From Henricia sp. BOLD:AAB3569 (Eukaryota > Echinodermata > Asteroidea > Spinulosida > Echinasteridae), in NCBI GenBank assembly GCA_037783545.1, contig JBBELK010000068.1, positions 1,488,001 to 1,552,000 on the forward strand: a stretch of 64,000 nucleotides of DNA. The letters are read 5' to 3'. Below, in pieces: positions 45,048-56,165 of this stretch (position 1 is the first letter of the stretch; each line of letters starts with the position of its first letter). Position numbers and translations under genes: made by a program. Below the pieces are notes generated by a model, which searched no databases, was not told the DNA's origin, and saw only the letters and a list, made by a program, of their open reading frames with translations.

Positions 45048-45412
45048 CTAAAATGCCAAAAAATAAAAAAATCATTTAAAATTGAGTGAACAGTCAAAAG
45101 TGATAAAGATAAATAAATTAAGTTCAAATCAGATTTGACAACTACATAATTTTACAAATGATTGGCTTCATCCCCTTTTCGAGCAACGGTGCTGATTTCA
45201 AATACCTTTCGTAACTGTCTTGTTTGTTCATTTATCCAAAGCGAGGGCATAATGAACCTCATACCATCAAACAGAAGACATTTCAACCTTTCCACAGCGG
45301 TGTCTTTTTCTGAAGTATTCAGTAGTTTTGCGATAATGTAAATTTTAAAAAATGGGTATACCTTTATTTTATTAGGACACCCAACGTCAGTGATAAACAA
45401 GATGTTAACCTA

Positions 45413-45740
45413 ATAATGGTGGGTGGATTCTTGTACAGCGCACATGTCTACCATCCAAGATACTCCTGGTGCCATGGCCATTATTATTACCGCTGCCATC
45501 AGTGAATCACCAGAACCATTTCGTTTCAAATAGGTGGCTGCCTGGCCAAGGCGCACAACCCTATCAGCAGTTAGATTGTAGCATTCCCCTATTAAACAGC
45601 TCCCCAAATATCACTTTGGTTGATGAGGCAATTGAGATTAATTGTCTTGCCCACGGACACAAACAAGTTGGTACAAGTGGGGCTCGAACCCATAACCCCT
45701 CGATCACGAGTACGGCTGTATACCCACTAGGCCACACGTG
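45413..45740 (-). mobile_element. tRNA-derived SINE, family B, touching exon 14 donor
   Basis: The minus strand reads 'gtggcctagtgggtatacag' at its head and has B-box-like 'gggttcgagcccc'. Its first bases lie only about ten positions beyond the exon 14 border. Confidence 0.86.
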
Positions 45741-45748
45741 CAACCTAC

Positions 45749-45893
45749 ATTTGCAGTAGCAGCATTCATCTCCATCGGGTTCAACGAGTGTTTCTTCTTC
45801 ACCACAGCCGACACTGCATGTTTTATTGCAGTTGATCTGGCTGTCCATGCATGAACATGTTATGCAGGAAGTCTTGTTCCATATTTCACCATC
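45749..45893 (-). CDS. Exon 14: VWC module in one exon
   Basis: The exon is 145 nt, phase 0-1. It encodes DGEIWNKTSCITCSCMD, then INC, TC, GC and DECCYCK, a nearly complete VWC in a single exon, where other copies are split. Its donor GTAGGT is followed within about ten bases by the head of a tRNA-derived SINE. Confidence 0.88.
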
Positions 45894-46484
45894 CTGTTTT
45901 TCAAGGAAAAATAAACATGCTGATAAACAATAAACCAACGAACAGTTTTTAGTTTTTTTTTTCACCCATGAAGGTATTCTGTATTTTTTTTGTGTGTCAT
46001 TAGAAAGACGACACGGTGATGAAACGGAATAGTACAAAATTCTCAGTAATTATCGAGTAATTATAGATGAATTAGACGAGTAGTTACGAATACAATATGA
46101 TAACGGTAACCGTTCACGTTGATGTCCATACTCATTGAGTACGTCCAAAAACGAGGGTTTTGGGGACCCTACACACTTTACTGAGAATTGCAGTATTATA
46201 ATAAGTTTTTCAGGAATTACACTTCCATCAATGATGCTTGAAGAACATGTGTTTAAAATCAAACAACTTGAATACGTGAAGCATTACAAGCCCTCAAAGT
46301 CTCTGAAATGGAAATCTGAATTTCTGGAAATGCTCGCCTTTTACTATCACTTACATGCCTTATGATAACATTTACTGCAGAAAACACGCATAAAAAATAA
46401 TCAAGGTTGAACAAATTTGGAAATTTTGGGGAAATATTGGGAAGATTTTGGAGTATTATTTTAGTTGTGAGCAGCATATGTTAC

Positions 46485-46684
46485 CTCATAACTGTTGCCA
46501 CTGTCATCCACACAAGGGCAGTCTTCCTCAGCAACACAAACACCCGGTGATTTCTCCAGCTGTCCTTCTGGGCAAACGCACTCATAACGACAGACCTCTG
46601 ATTCTTCACTACACGGCTTCCCTATGTCAGAACACTTGGTCTGGCAGCTACAGATCTCTCGGTAGCTGTACGGATCAAAGCAAG
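46485..46684 (-). CDS. Exon 13: TIL module
   Basis: The exon is 200 nt, phase 1-0, and encodes about 67 residues. It opens CFDPYSYREICSCQTKC, has YECVCPEGQ in the middle, and ends VCVAEEDCPCVDDSGNSYE. This is a clear TIL-type Cys pattern leading into the following VWC exon. The acceptor is gtttttcAG. Confidence 0.88.
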
Positions 46685-46945
46685 CTGAAAAACAAATGAA
46701 ATGTGAAGAAATGTTTAATTATTTTATCATTAATTGCATTAGGACCAGGGTTGAAGCTTGGGAATACCAAACATTCAGATACATTTTTAGAGACTTTGAG
46801 GGCTTATAATGCTTTATGCTTCAAATTGTTATAGCTAAAACAGCATTTATGAAAAAGGCCAGTTAAAGACGAAAAATCCCTTAAACAAGATTCCTTTGTG
46901 TAGAGCTCCTTAAACAGGGCTTATTTTTTCCTGGACCACAGAAAG

Positions 46946-47785
46946 TTAAAAGAACACACCGGCCTTGTTGGGCTATTTTGGGCTCGAAATAGACACAGAC
47001 ATTATTCTGAAGCGCTTTTCAGAGTAAATTAGATATATCCTAAAAAGACGCTGTCAAATTTGGCCGTTTTTGAGCATTTTTCAAAAATTCAAGGTCACGT
47101 GACTTTTCGGAACCAGATTCTGGTTCCGAAAAGTCACATGGTCTTGCGAGTTAGTTTTGTGTCCAGCCGCATGAAAGTTTCTTACTGCAGAACTGCACCA
47201 AATTCAACTCTGATTTCCCCCCAATATTTATAACTAATTGACAAAAGAGAGACTATTTAATATACAGGTATGAAACAAAGTTAAACATAGGTATGAAAAT
47301 TCGAGCATAAATGTTTGTTTCGAGAGTCCGGAGAACGGGAGCGAGCGCGTGCTACGGCAGGCTACCGTGGAGTGTTAGATATTTGCCCCGCGCAGCACGG
47401 CAAATAGTTTGAGTGCACACACGGTCGGGTTGGTTGCTCCGGTGTACGATTGTGAAGAGAAAACATGATGCTAACTCCTCAAAAGAAAACGGAAATTCCT
47501 ATTCGGTCGTCCGGGCTGTCCAGTGAAATCGTGAGCAGAAAATCAGAGGTATCCCGAGTAGGAGAAGAGCGAATCGTTTGTGACAAAGTCGTGAGGCTCG
47601 CGCGTAGTTGCAACGGCTGGTAAAGCGTATAAACCGTCTTTTGACCGTTTTTGTTAATTTTGCACTTCTTTAGTAAATTACGAGATATTTTGATGATCTT
47701 TTTTCACAACGACCATCAAAAAAGTATTGTCAATGCTGCTACATCACTAAATCATGTAAACAGTAGGCCGGTGTGTACCTTTAAG
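46946..47785. mobile_element. TIR element family 7
   Basis: The ends are 'agaacacaccggcct' and 'aggccggtgtgtacctttaa'. It is related to 57136-58388, with a fragment at 23255-23370. It contains a near-perfect 39-bp palindrome at 47105-47145. Confidence 0.82.
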
Positions 47786-48185
47786 CAATGTTTAGGCCTG
47801 TCCACATTGGACTTTTATTTTTCAAACTTACCGAGACGATGGGTACTGGATTTACAGCCTAGGAAGTTTTCATCTCAGTAACTTTTCCCCTAGTCCAGCG
47901 GTTACTTTTCCTGGCCAACTTCTGCCCAGGAAAATTGACCTGTTAACTTTTCCCGAGACGATAAGTCCAATGCGGACACATCGAGTTGGTAAAAGCACCC
48001 TGTAAGCTTACGTCCGGGCCGTGAAGGTCATACTGCGAAGGTACACTGCGCATGCTCTCCCACGGTCTCGGTAAAAATTTCCGTGTCGAAAAAAGTCCAA
48101 ATGCGGACAGCAGTAAAATTTCACTTTACCATCGTCTCGGTAAAACCTCCCGAAAAACAAGTCCAATGCGGACACGGCTAAATAT
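47786..48185. mobile_element. TIR-like element
   Basis: The ends 'aggcctgtccacattggact' and 'agtccaatgcggacacggct' are inverted, with internal 'accgagacgatgg' and 'ccatcgtctcggt'. Confidence 0.75.
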
Positions 48186-48238
48186 TGGGATTGAAATTTT
48201 GTTGCTGTCTGAAAAACCGAATTAGTATATGAACTCAC

Positions 48239-48311
48239 CTGGTGTAGTTGGTTTAGCAGTTGGTCTCGGCCTGCATTCACAGCAATTGTTGAATTGCGCT
48301 ACATAATCATT
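48239..48311 (-). CDS. Exon 12: VWC module end plus Thr/Pro linker
   Basis: The exon is 73 nt, phase 0-1. It encodes NDYVAQFNNCCECRPRPT followed by AKPTTPG. The CC-x-C closes the VWC of exons 10-11, making ten Cys in total, and the tail is a linker. An upstream acceptor would add TDCYPCEFQ to the exon, but the phase chain favours the border used here. Confidence 0.8.
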
Positions 48312-48993
48312 CTGAAATTCACACGGATAACAGTCAGTATTTTTTCCTTTCATAGCAAAAATATTATGGTTTTGCAAACAGAAACAAGACAAAACTTTTA
48401 GAAGTTGAATCAAACCTGATTAGCATTCACTTGTACTTTCACACTTCTACCATTCATGGGAATTTTCTTCCCTTCACAATATGTGAAACTATCCGCCCAG
48501 ACAAAATCATCAGAAGTACCATTTGCGCCAGACAAAAATTTGCCGCCCGGACAAAAATAATAAATTTTCCCCTCTAAAACACTTTGAAAGTACAGCCAAG
48601 TCATTCCAAAATTAGGTGTAAATTCACCAAACATGATTCGCGAGCCACTGGTGTCATTATCGTTCACTTATCACGCATATCTATCGCATTGGCGACCCAA
48701 TCTGTGGTCGATAACGGCCATAGCAGTTGCATGCATTTGTTTTGAACAGCGCCCTCACGCTGCGAACGCCCTCATGTGGCGAACACTGATGGCGCTGCTC
48801 AGCGCGTCTGGAAAAAATTATAGTAGTGGAGAAGACTGCACTAGCATAAAAACATTCCCCTTTTCAATTGCAATTTGCTGTACCTAAAACCCATTATAAT
48901 GTTCAGCACACGTGAACATATTCAAATGTGCACTACATAAATGTCAATAAACGTAACTTTTTTTTCTTGATAAGAGAATAGTACTCCACTTAC

Positions 48994-49098
48994 TAGATTC
49001 GGACACTCCTTGATATTGCAGTGATCATTCTGACAGAACAGCCCATCCGGTTTGCACATACACACTTCACAGTCCCCTTTGTTAATAATCTCATACGA
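48994..49098 (-). CDS. Exon 11: VWC module, central part
   Basis: The exon is 105 nt, phase 0-0. It encodes SYEIINKGDCEVCMCKPDG, then FC, HC and ECPNL, with the VWC C-xx-C-x-C core. The length is identical to exon 7. The donor is GTAAGT. Confidence 0.86.
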
Positions 49099-49858
49099 CT
49101 GCAAAGAAATCATCATATAAAACTGTTATCATTTTTCTTCACCCCATTGAGTGACAAACAGCAATCTCCCAATCTCCCAGTTGGCACTTTATAATAAAAC
49201 GAAGTCTGAAACAGGGTGGAATTTGCTTCATTCCTTGCAGAGAGAAGCAAACCTTTTTAACCACTAGACGCCGGAGGACGTGTAAAACACGTTCTGGCAA
49301 TGTATAGTCACAGGGGGCGGTTGACGAGTTAAATGTCAGCTCTGCCGCCGTCTTCCATGGTTCATTGTCCACCATTCATTTGTATACACCGTGTTTTGAA
49401 CTTGACGGCTGTGGGCGGCCTGTCAGTGTAGCAAATCTCACTCCGTGGCAGCCGCCTCGGAGTGTTGCAAAGTATGATCTTTTGGTGAGACGATTCATAC
49501 AATGAATGTAGAAATGACTCTCAAGAGTCAGTATTTGTGATGCTTGACCTGGTCTTAACTTTTGGCTAACCACATTTGCTTTTTAAAATTTTGTTTAAGT
49601 TGTGTCCGCAGTGCACTAATTTCGATATTAACTTACAAATATTTCTGTGTGAAAGGGCATTCTAATGTAAAGCCATGATAGAACACATGTTGTGATCATT
49701 AAACTTTTTTTTAAAATTAGTCCAATGCAGACACTGCTTAGGCCTGTAGTGTGTCATTGTGTAGAACTACATGTTTATGTTTTGGCGAAATCACGGTGGA
49801 CAAACAGTATAATCATGCATGCAACAATACATTTCAAAGCAAAATTACTGTTGCTTAC

Positions 49859-49902
49859 GTTAATGTATTTATTCAGCCAGGGGATCAGACACTTTGCAGG
49901 TG
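49859..49902 (-). CDS. Exon 10: VWC module opening segment
   Basis: The exon is 44 nt, phase 1-0. It encodes PAKCLIPWLNKYIN, giving the first Cys of a VWC module. It has the same length and phases as exon 15, which occupies the same slot in another VWC. The donor is GTAAG. Confidence 0.74.
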
Positions 49903-49992
49903 CTGAAAATAAAAAAGAAACACAAATGAGACATGTAGTTCAAATTATATTATTGTGAGCGAAATTTCAATAAATCTTCAACACGTTTCAAA

Positions 49993-50644
49993 CACCCTGT
50001 TTACACTTATAATCCTGAGCTCGGGTTCGAACACTGAGCCCGGGATCAGCCCTGGATCACAAACTCAGGGGTCTTTCTATAAATAAGGGGTCCAGCTTTG
50101 GTGTCCCCCATTACATTTTACATCTTGTTTTTGTAAATTCAGGACACATTCTTTAAATACTTTCCATCTCAAAGAGCGAGTACATAAAGTACAATTCATA
50201 CAAAATGGTTTAAAAGCCATTTTAATGATTTTTGTACGACAAATAACATATATCAGGTGTAACGGGGGACACCAAATGTCACATCTTTGGACCCCTAATT
50301 TATAGAAAGACCCTCAGTGTAAACACTCTTGGGACCAAATTGGCCCCGGATCAAACCGTGAGATTTTGGTGTCTCGTTGATGGAGGGTTTGATCCCAATT
50401 AATATTTACCGCATTCGCTCTATAGCGGGGAAAAAGCCCAAGAAATTAAAGTGGCCATGCACAACCCATGCACACATTGATCAGTACATACACACATAGA
50501 GCATGACCTTTGACTGCAACTTCTGGCACCGCGCTCGAGATCAACTACAGAATATAAACGCGGCACTCATGATCATTGTGGTTAACACGCATTCTTATCA
50601 GGGAATCAATCTTGATCCCGAGCTCGGGACCAGTGTAAACAAGG
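49993..50644. mobile_element. TIR element family 3, interrupted copy
   Basis: It has 'caccctgtttacac' and 'gtgtaaacaaggt' ends and 'gatcccgagctcgggacc'. It is interrupted at 50069-50313. Confidence 0.85.
50069..50313. mobile_element. TIR element family 6, nested copy
   Basis: The ends GGGTCTTTCTATAAAT and complement are followed inside by 'aggggtcc'. It is flanked by 'tcag' on both sides. It has the same layout and target-site length as 40950-41401. Confidence 0.88.
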
Positions 50645-51066
50645 TCTGCGTCGCACTCACATAGAAAATTGCAACAGTTCATTTAATCATTCTTGTCATG
50701 TTTTGAGTAAATATCATAGGGTATAGGTGCTGTTTGATTCACGATACATTTTGCTGTTCATACACTCAACAAAACAATAAACGCACATCTACTGTCACCT
50801 GCCAATTTTAATTCAATTTCGTAAAAGTTACTTAACACATGTCTGGCAGACAAAACAGGGTCACAAGCCTAGACAATTAGTACAGATGCTTCACATGAAT
50901 GGTGTGAAATTTTGCTGCTCCGTGGTGGCTTATTTGCGAAATATTGGTACTTTGCAAATACACGTATTTCTTTTTTGTTAAATATATGTTGAGGGTAATC
51001 GTTCTGTGAAGTCCGGTATTCATAAAAACACAACTCTAGAGTTTCACAACGTACGTGTAAGGAAGG

Positions 51067-51547
51067 ACACTGCGGCTGCGTTCGGGCGTGTACTCGTGTT
51101 AACACGAGTTATACTCATGCGCGCGTGAACGGCAAGAATAACGACACTCGGGTCAGTGAGAGTATGCTCTCGATACTCCCCAACAAATGGGGAGTGTGCT
51201 CGTACTCCTGACGAGTGTCATGTGATTTGTACGAAGATGGTGGAATATGGGTGGGATTTTTGGTGAATTTGCTCAACGTGTCAACTCAATAACTGAAACA
51301 ATAACTCACTAAGGTTTGTTTTAGACGGCATCAAAGGTTCTCACGACTTACGGCCTGTATTTCCTCAGTTGCCTTGTGAGCAATGAAACGGCATTTTTTG
51401 TGCAGTGATGGCAATTAAGAGACGTCCATTTTCACTGATTGCCATTCGCGGACTCGACTGCGGACTTGCCGTTCGCGTGATGTGACCCGAGTGCAATGCG
51501 CACGCATTACTCCGGAGTAGCGAGAACTGCACGCCCGAACGCAGCCT
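51067..51547. mobile_element. TIR-like element
   Basis: The ends 'ctgcggctgcgttcgggcgt' and 'acgcccgaacgcagcc' are inverted. The interior has no protein signal. Confidence 0.8.
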
Positions 51548-51588
51548 TCATGTGTGAGATGAAAGTGTGAGATAAAAATTATTCTTAC

Positions 51589-51615
51589 CTGATGTTGGAT
51601 GTTGTGTTGTGGTTC
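51589..51615 (-). CDS. Exon 9: Thr-rich micro-exon linker
   Basis: The exon is 27 nt, phase 1-1, and encodes TTTQHPTSG. The donor is GTAAG and the acceptor ttttctAG. It is a nine-residue spacer between VWC modules. Confidence 0.68.
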
Positions 51616-51863
51616 CTAGAAAAGGGGGGAACAAATCAAAATTGTCACTGAATGAACACATTTGACTGTTACCCAAAACAACTTTATAGTTTTTATCCAC
51701 TTTTATAAAAAAAAAACAGATTAAAAAATTTAAAAGAATCACATACATGTAAATGTATCCTTTTTGTGGATAGACCCATATGCAGTCCAATGGCTTGCTA
51801 TTTTGTGCAAAGTGATAATAATGAGATCACAACCCAAACCCCTGCCCAGCTTGCCCCAATTAT

Positions 51864-52317
51864 TAAAGGTAGAACACATGATTGGTAAACCGTTACAAAT
51901 AGTTTCATCTCCCTGTGTGATTGAAGATATGCATGATTAAATCCAACCTGAGTAAAAATCAGCTCCGTACTTCGTCTAACTTTTGAGAAAAAAGTCAAAA
52001 ACTGTGTCATTATCACTTTGCCCCAAAACAACTTCCTCTGAATCACTTTGCCCTGAACCAAGGCCTGCGCACGAAGTGGTTTTGGGGTGAAGTGGCATTT
52101 GGCCGGAGTGATGTTTGGGCAAAGTGATTTTGGGGCGAAATGGCTTTTGGGCGAAGTGGCTAAGAGCGAAGTGATTTTGGAGCGAAGTGAATTTTCGTCT
52201 CATGAGACGAAAATTAATTGTTTTACTAATTTCTCAAAGACTATAGCACTTCAGACAAAACCATTTCAGGGGAAGTTTTCTGATTTTCGAGATACCAATC
52301 ATGTGTTCTACCTTCAA
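51864..52317. mobile_element. MITE family 1, full copy
   Basis: The ends 'taaaggtagaacacatgatt' and complement 'aatcatgtgttctaccttca' are inverted. The centre is the 'gaagtggttttggggcgaa' type repeated in both directions. Confidence 0.9.
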
Positions 52318-52386
52318 GTATAAATAGGTGATTTCTTAGTTTTACGGATAATGACCCAGAGACCACCGGGGTGAATAAATTCATAC

Positions 52387-52435
52387 CTTTGCACTGTGGG
52401 CAGCAGTTGCCTGCAAGTTTCTCCTGGTCTTCCTC
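52387..52435 (-). CDS. Exon 8: VWC module, end
   Basis: The exon is 49 nt, phase 0-1. It encodes EEDQEKLAGNCCPQCKG, the closing CC-xx-C of VWC. The intron separating it from exon 7 is almost entirely a foldback element. Confidence 0.84.
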
Positions 52436-52568
52436 CTATAGTACACACACGCACAAATTGAAAAAAGCAAAATCAAACACGTGATCTCGTTACATCGAAA
52501 ATACCAATGGTAAATATTTATATCGTATTCTGAGAATATACATTTATAATTTGTAATTACCATCTACA

Positions 52569-53200
52569 GGGTGTTCCATAAAAAAAAGGAAACCCATCTT
52601 TAAATGCAAATTATCAGAAATCTGTGCAATATTTCAAAAAGAGGTGTGTATGTAGGGAAAGTCCAGACTGTCCTCTGTCCAATGGTACCAGGGTCATTAT
52701 GTAACTATCATGCATGACTGAGCAAACATGGCCATTATGAAAGGTGGTGAAATCATCACTGTGACAAGTTAGCACTTCACTTGAAAGTGGGACAAGGGCA
52801 ATGAAGTGATGAAAGAACACAACATTTCTTTTCAAACCTTACCTTACAGATAAATTCAGGGGTGTGTGCCCTCGATATGCCCACCATTTCTCTCAATACA
52901 CAACTCACATCGTCTCCTCATGTCTTTGACTGCTCGTCTTCATTCAAAATGCGTGTTCTCAACACCTCGTTGCCCTTATCCCACTTCCAAGTGAAGTGCT
53001 AACTTGTCACAGTGATGATTTCACCACCTTTCATAATGGCCATGTTTCCTCAGTCATGCATGACAGTTACATAATGACTTTGGTACCATTGGACAGAGGA
53101 CAGTCTGGACTTTCCCTACATACACACCTCTTTTTGAAATATTGCACAGATTTCTGATAATTTGCATTTAAAGATGGGTTTCCTTTTTAATGGACCCCCT
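52569..53200. mobile_element. Foldback element, ~630 bp
   Basis: The arms are about 250 bp and nearly identical, from 'aaaggaaacccatctttaaa' inward through 'gtccagactgtcctctgtcc' and 'ggtggtgaaatcatcactgt'. It fills intron 7. Confidence 0.92.
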
Positions 53201-53229
53201 ATATATCTAGTGCACATTTAAATACATAC

Positions 53230-53334
53230 CTTGCAGAATAGAGCTGGGCAGGACTCAGCCATACATGTGATTTGATTATTGAAGCAGTTGCATTTCGAGC
53301 AGTTCTCGTCGGGATTTGCCCACACATCTCCAGG
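53230..53334 (-). CDS. Exon 7: VWC module, first part
   Basis: The exon is 105 nt, phase 0-0. It encodes PGDVWANPDENCSKCNCF, then TC, SC and FCK. The W, then C-xx-C-x-C pattern continues the module opened by the end of exon 6. The donor is GTATGT and the acceptor gtatttcAG. Confidence 0.87.
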
Positions 53335-54061
53335 CTGAAATACAAACATAACATGGTTTGAGGGTGGGAAGTTAATATTACTAGACTATACCTCGTAAAT
53401 ATTCATCGGGCAGCCGTGATATTTCATTGGTTCATTCCAGGGACTCAACCAAGTGGTGATTTTTACTATACCTAGCAAGCTTATTGGTACAACGTGGTAC
53501 TGATTCTGTACTTCACATCTGCCGCTTGCACCACATAGCAACCAATATTTTGTCCGATCATCTTGATACTAAGGCCAGGGTCAGATGAATTATGACACCC
53601 AAATTTATTGTAGTATTACTATAGTACACTTACGAGATTTTGTGCGTGTGGCCCCAAATTTATTATCATAATTGGACAGCGACGAGAATGCTCATCATTC
53701 AATTGTAATCCGATTGTAATTGGATTGCAATAAATTAGCAAAAAAACATGTGTAACCCCATGTCATCGTATTATATTCCATGCCATAAGCCCCTGCGGTT
53801 ACCTTCTGCACGCATACTTTCTGCTTCACCATGCGCGCCTGAATTCACACATTAGCGGGGGACTTTTCCGTTCACGGGGCGCAGCATATGCTGAGACAGC
53901 AAGCACGCACACGCAACACGGGGAAAGCTACCACAAAGGAAGATATGATGGATTACAATATGACAACGAGATTGTGTGCGTGCGTGTGACCCCACTTTAT
54001 TGTAATACGATGTAATACGTTTACAATAAGTATGTCGTGTGACCCCTGTCAACGTTGGAAA

Positions 54062-54532
54062 TACAGGGTTGTTTTAAAATAAAATTAACCCAAATTAAAA
54101 GTGATTTTTTTTTCACCCACTTCCTGTAATTCCAGAGAATTTGTTTTTACCCAGTTTTGATGAGTAGGTTGTTTAGCACTATTCCTTAATTTTTTTAATT
54201 TATTTAGCTTAAGTGGATTTCAAGATATGGCTCATTATATACATGACATGTACAAAACTGGCTTGTCCACGGAAGCTTCTTACCAATTTGGAGGTCTTCA
54301 TTGTGTTCAACCGTGCTTATGAGAAAAGGCTCCTGTGGACAAGCCAGTTGTGTACATGTCATGTATAATGAGCCATATCTTGAAATCCACTTAAGCTAAA
54401 TCAATAATTATTTCAGGAATAGTGCTAAACAACCTACTCATCAAAACTGGGTAAAAACAAATTCTCTGGAATTACAGGAAGTGGGTGAAAAATCACTTTT
54501 AATTTGAGTTCACTCTTTTTAACCACCCTGTA
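54062..54532. mobile_element. Foldback element, ~470 bp
   Basis: The arms are 'cacttcctgtaattccagag' and 'tggatttcaagatatggctc' with complements, about 200 bp each. Confidence 0.9.
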
Positions 54533-54838
54533 TTACAAAGTGTACAGTGTGAAGGGAAGTGCATCAGTACGTCAGACGCTAGTCAAGTGAAACACGCCAA
54601 AGGCCAATATTCTATCTATTCTTGTTTATCATGCTACATTACGAGACGTCCAAAGGTTTATTAGAATATCTTCGGGAAGTGTTCTAAGTCAGCAGACACG
54701 CGTGCATTTTCAAATTTGTGTATTTCTATTGGACAGTTATAATGCGCGCTAGAATGTAAAAATGAGTGGAAGGCGCGTGATATCCGCGTGATTTGAACGC
54801 AGACGTCCAAAAAGCATGTGGGGGAAAAACCTCTATAC

Positions 54839-55026
54839 CTGGTGGTATCCTACACCATCATAGCACAGGCAGTCAACAGGATGCACACAATGGGTCCCGT
54901 TATAGACATTAGGCTGTTGGCATGCATTGCAGAATTTAGAGCCACTGTGCTTGGGTGGTACTCGGCAGTCGGTGATATGCTGGCAACATTTGGGCTTGTC
55001 ATCGTGGATGTATGGATCCCTGCACA
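54839..55026 (-). CDS. Exon 6: TIL module
   Basis: The exon is 188 nt, phase 1-0, and encodes about 63 residues. It opens CRDPYIHD, has KCCQHITDC in the middle and FCNACQQPNVYNGTHC, and ends VDCLCYDGVGYHQ. The 'vYNGthCV.p.dC.C.d..G' end is typical of TIL modules, and it runs directly into the next VWC exon in phase 0. Confidence 0.87.
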
Positions 55027-55107
55027 CTGTAACAAATGGTCAAACATGGGATGAGAGAGAAACTGTTTCTCATTGGAATTCTAACCCGAGACCTCCGACA
55101 CACTGAA

Positions 55108-55352
55108 CAGGGCCCAATTTCATGGAACCTGTTAGCACAAAAAACTGTTTAGCACAGAATTTCTTTGCTCTGTAAAATGGGTTACTGGCCAAAATTGTAT
55201 GTCAAATTGTATTTTTTAGGAACAGGAGCAAAATATCAGTAAATACACATCACATACGATTTTGGCTGGCAAACCCAGTTTTGTAAAATAAAGCAAAGAA
55301 ATTCTGTGCTAAATAAATTTTTGTGCTAACGGGTATTATGAAATTGGGCCCA
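55108..55352. mobile_element. TIR element family 4, short copy
   Basis: The ends 'gggcccaatttcatggaacc' and 'tattatgaaattgggccc' are inverted. Internal 'gtttagcacagaatttcttt' pairs with its complement. Confidence 0.85.
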
Positions 55353-55746
55353 GATGCTCTACCAGCTGAGCTACGAGGCACAGTGGTATACTCAGTTTTT
55401 GTTTAAATGCCCATTGTATTTTTTGCAATGTCCCAATTTTGTTTTTCATGAGTTGACAAGAAAAACCTTACTCAAAGTGTTGATAGCAATGGTAACAAAC
55501 ACCACATGAATTTATTTCCGTCCAAAATTGTACTTCATGCTAGAAATTTAAAACCGAAGGTGGTTTTCTAAACAAGTCCCATAGGCCTATGATTTTCTTA
55601 AGCATTGATGCATCTAAGTAGCTAAAATTTCTTCAGGCTAGTTTACCAACATTCTTCCTTAGATATGTTACACTCTTATTCCACGAATCTGTAAAAAGTT
55701 GTATCTTGCAAATGATACATAGGGCCTTTAAGAACCCAAATTTGTT

Positions 55747-56050
55747 TGTGGCCGAATGGTTTGGGTCACTGATTCGCAACACTCGGGTGAAAACTTGGGG
55801 TTGCGGGTTTGATACCCGGCCATGGTACCTGTGCCCTTGAGGAAGGCTCTTAAACACACTTGCTTCATCCTCCGGAAGGGATGTACAGCCGTTGGTCCAG
55901 TGTGTTAGGTAACGCACTTTTAAGATCCCAGAGCACTCTTTTGTGAAGAGTAAGGGGATTTCCCAGGTGTCTCTGGCCATCGGCTGCCAATGGCACCACC
56001 CAGCTATGTATCTCGATGTTTAGGTGGAAGATACTTGTATAATGCTTCAT
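55747..56050 (+). mobile_element. tRNA-derived SINE, family A
   Basis: A-box-like 'gtggccgaatggtttgggt' and B-box-like 'gcgggtttgatacccgg'. The body 'gatcccagagcactcttttg' is shared with 8271-8605. Confidence 0.87.
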
Positions 56051-56123
56051 GAAATTCAGCCTACGGGCTGCGATTTAAAGTTTATTAAACCCATTAAATT
56101 TAAAAAAAAAATATTACAATTAC

Positions 56124-56165
56124 CTTCTTCGGTTGTTGGAACAAAAACGGTGGTAGTCAGAGATA
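56124..56165 (-). CDS. Exon 5: Thr-rich linker mini-exon
   Basis: The exon is 42 nt, phase 1-1, and encodes SLTTTVFVPTTEEG. It is a probable O-glycosylated spacer between VWC and TIL modules. The donor is GTAATT and the acceptor tatacAG. Confidence 0.7.

Noticed and set aside
48410..48667. Minus-strand open stretch with two Cys (CPGGKF, YCEGKK) between exons 11 and 12
   Set aside because: Exon 11 joins exon 12 in phase 0 to give a complete ten-Cys VWC. I found no phase-0 acceptor that would include this stretch. It may be a decayed insertion.
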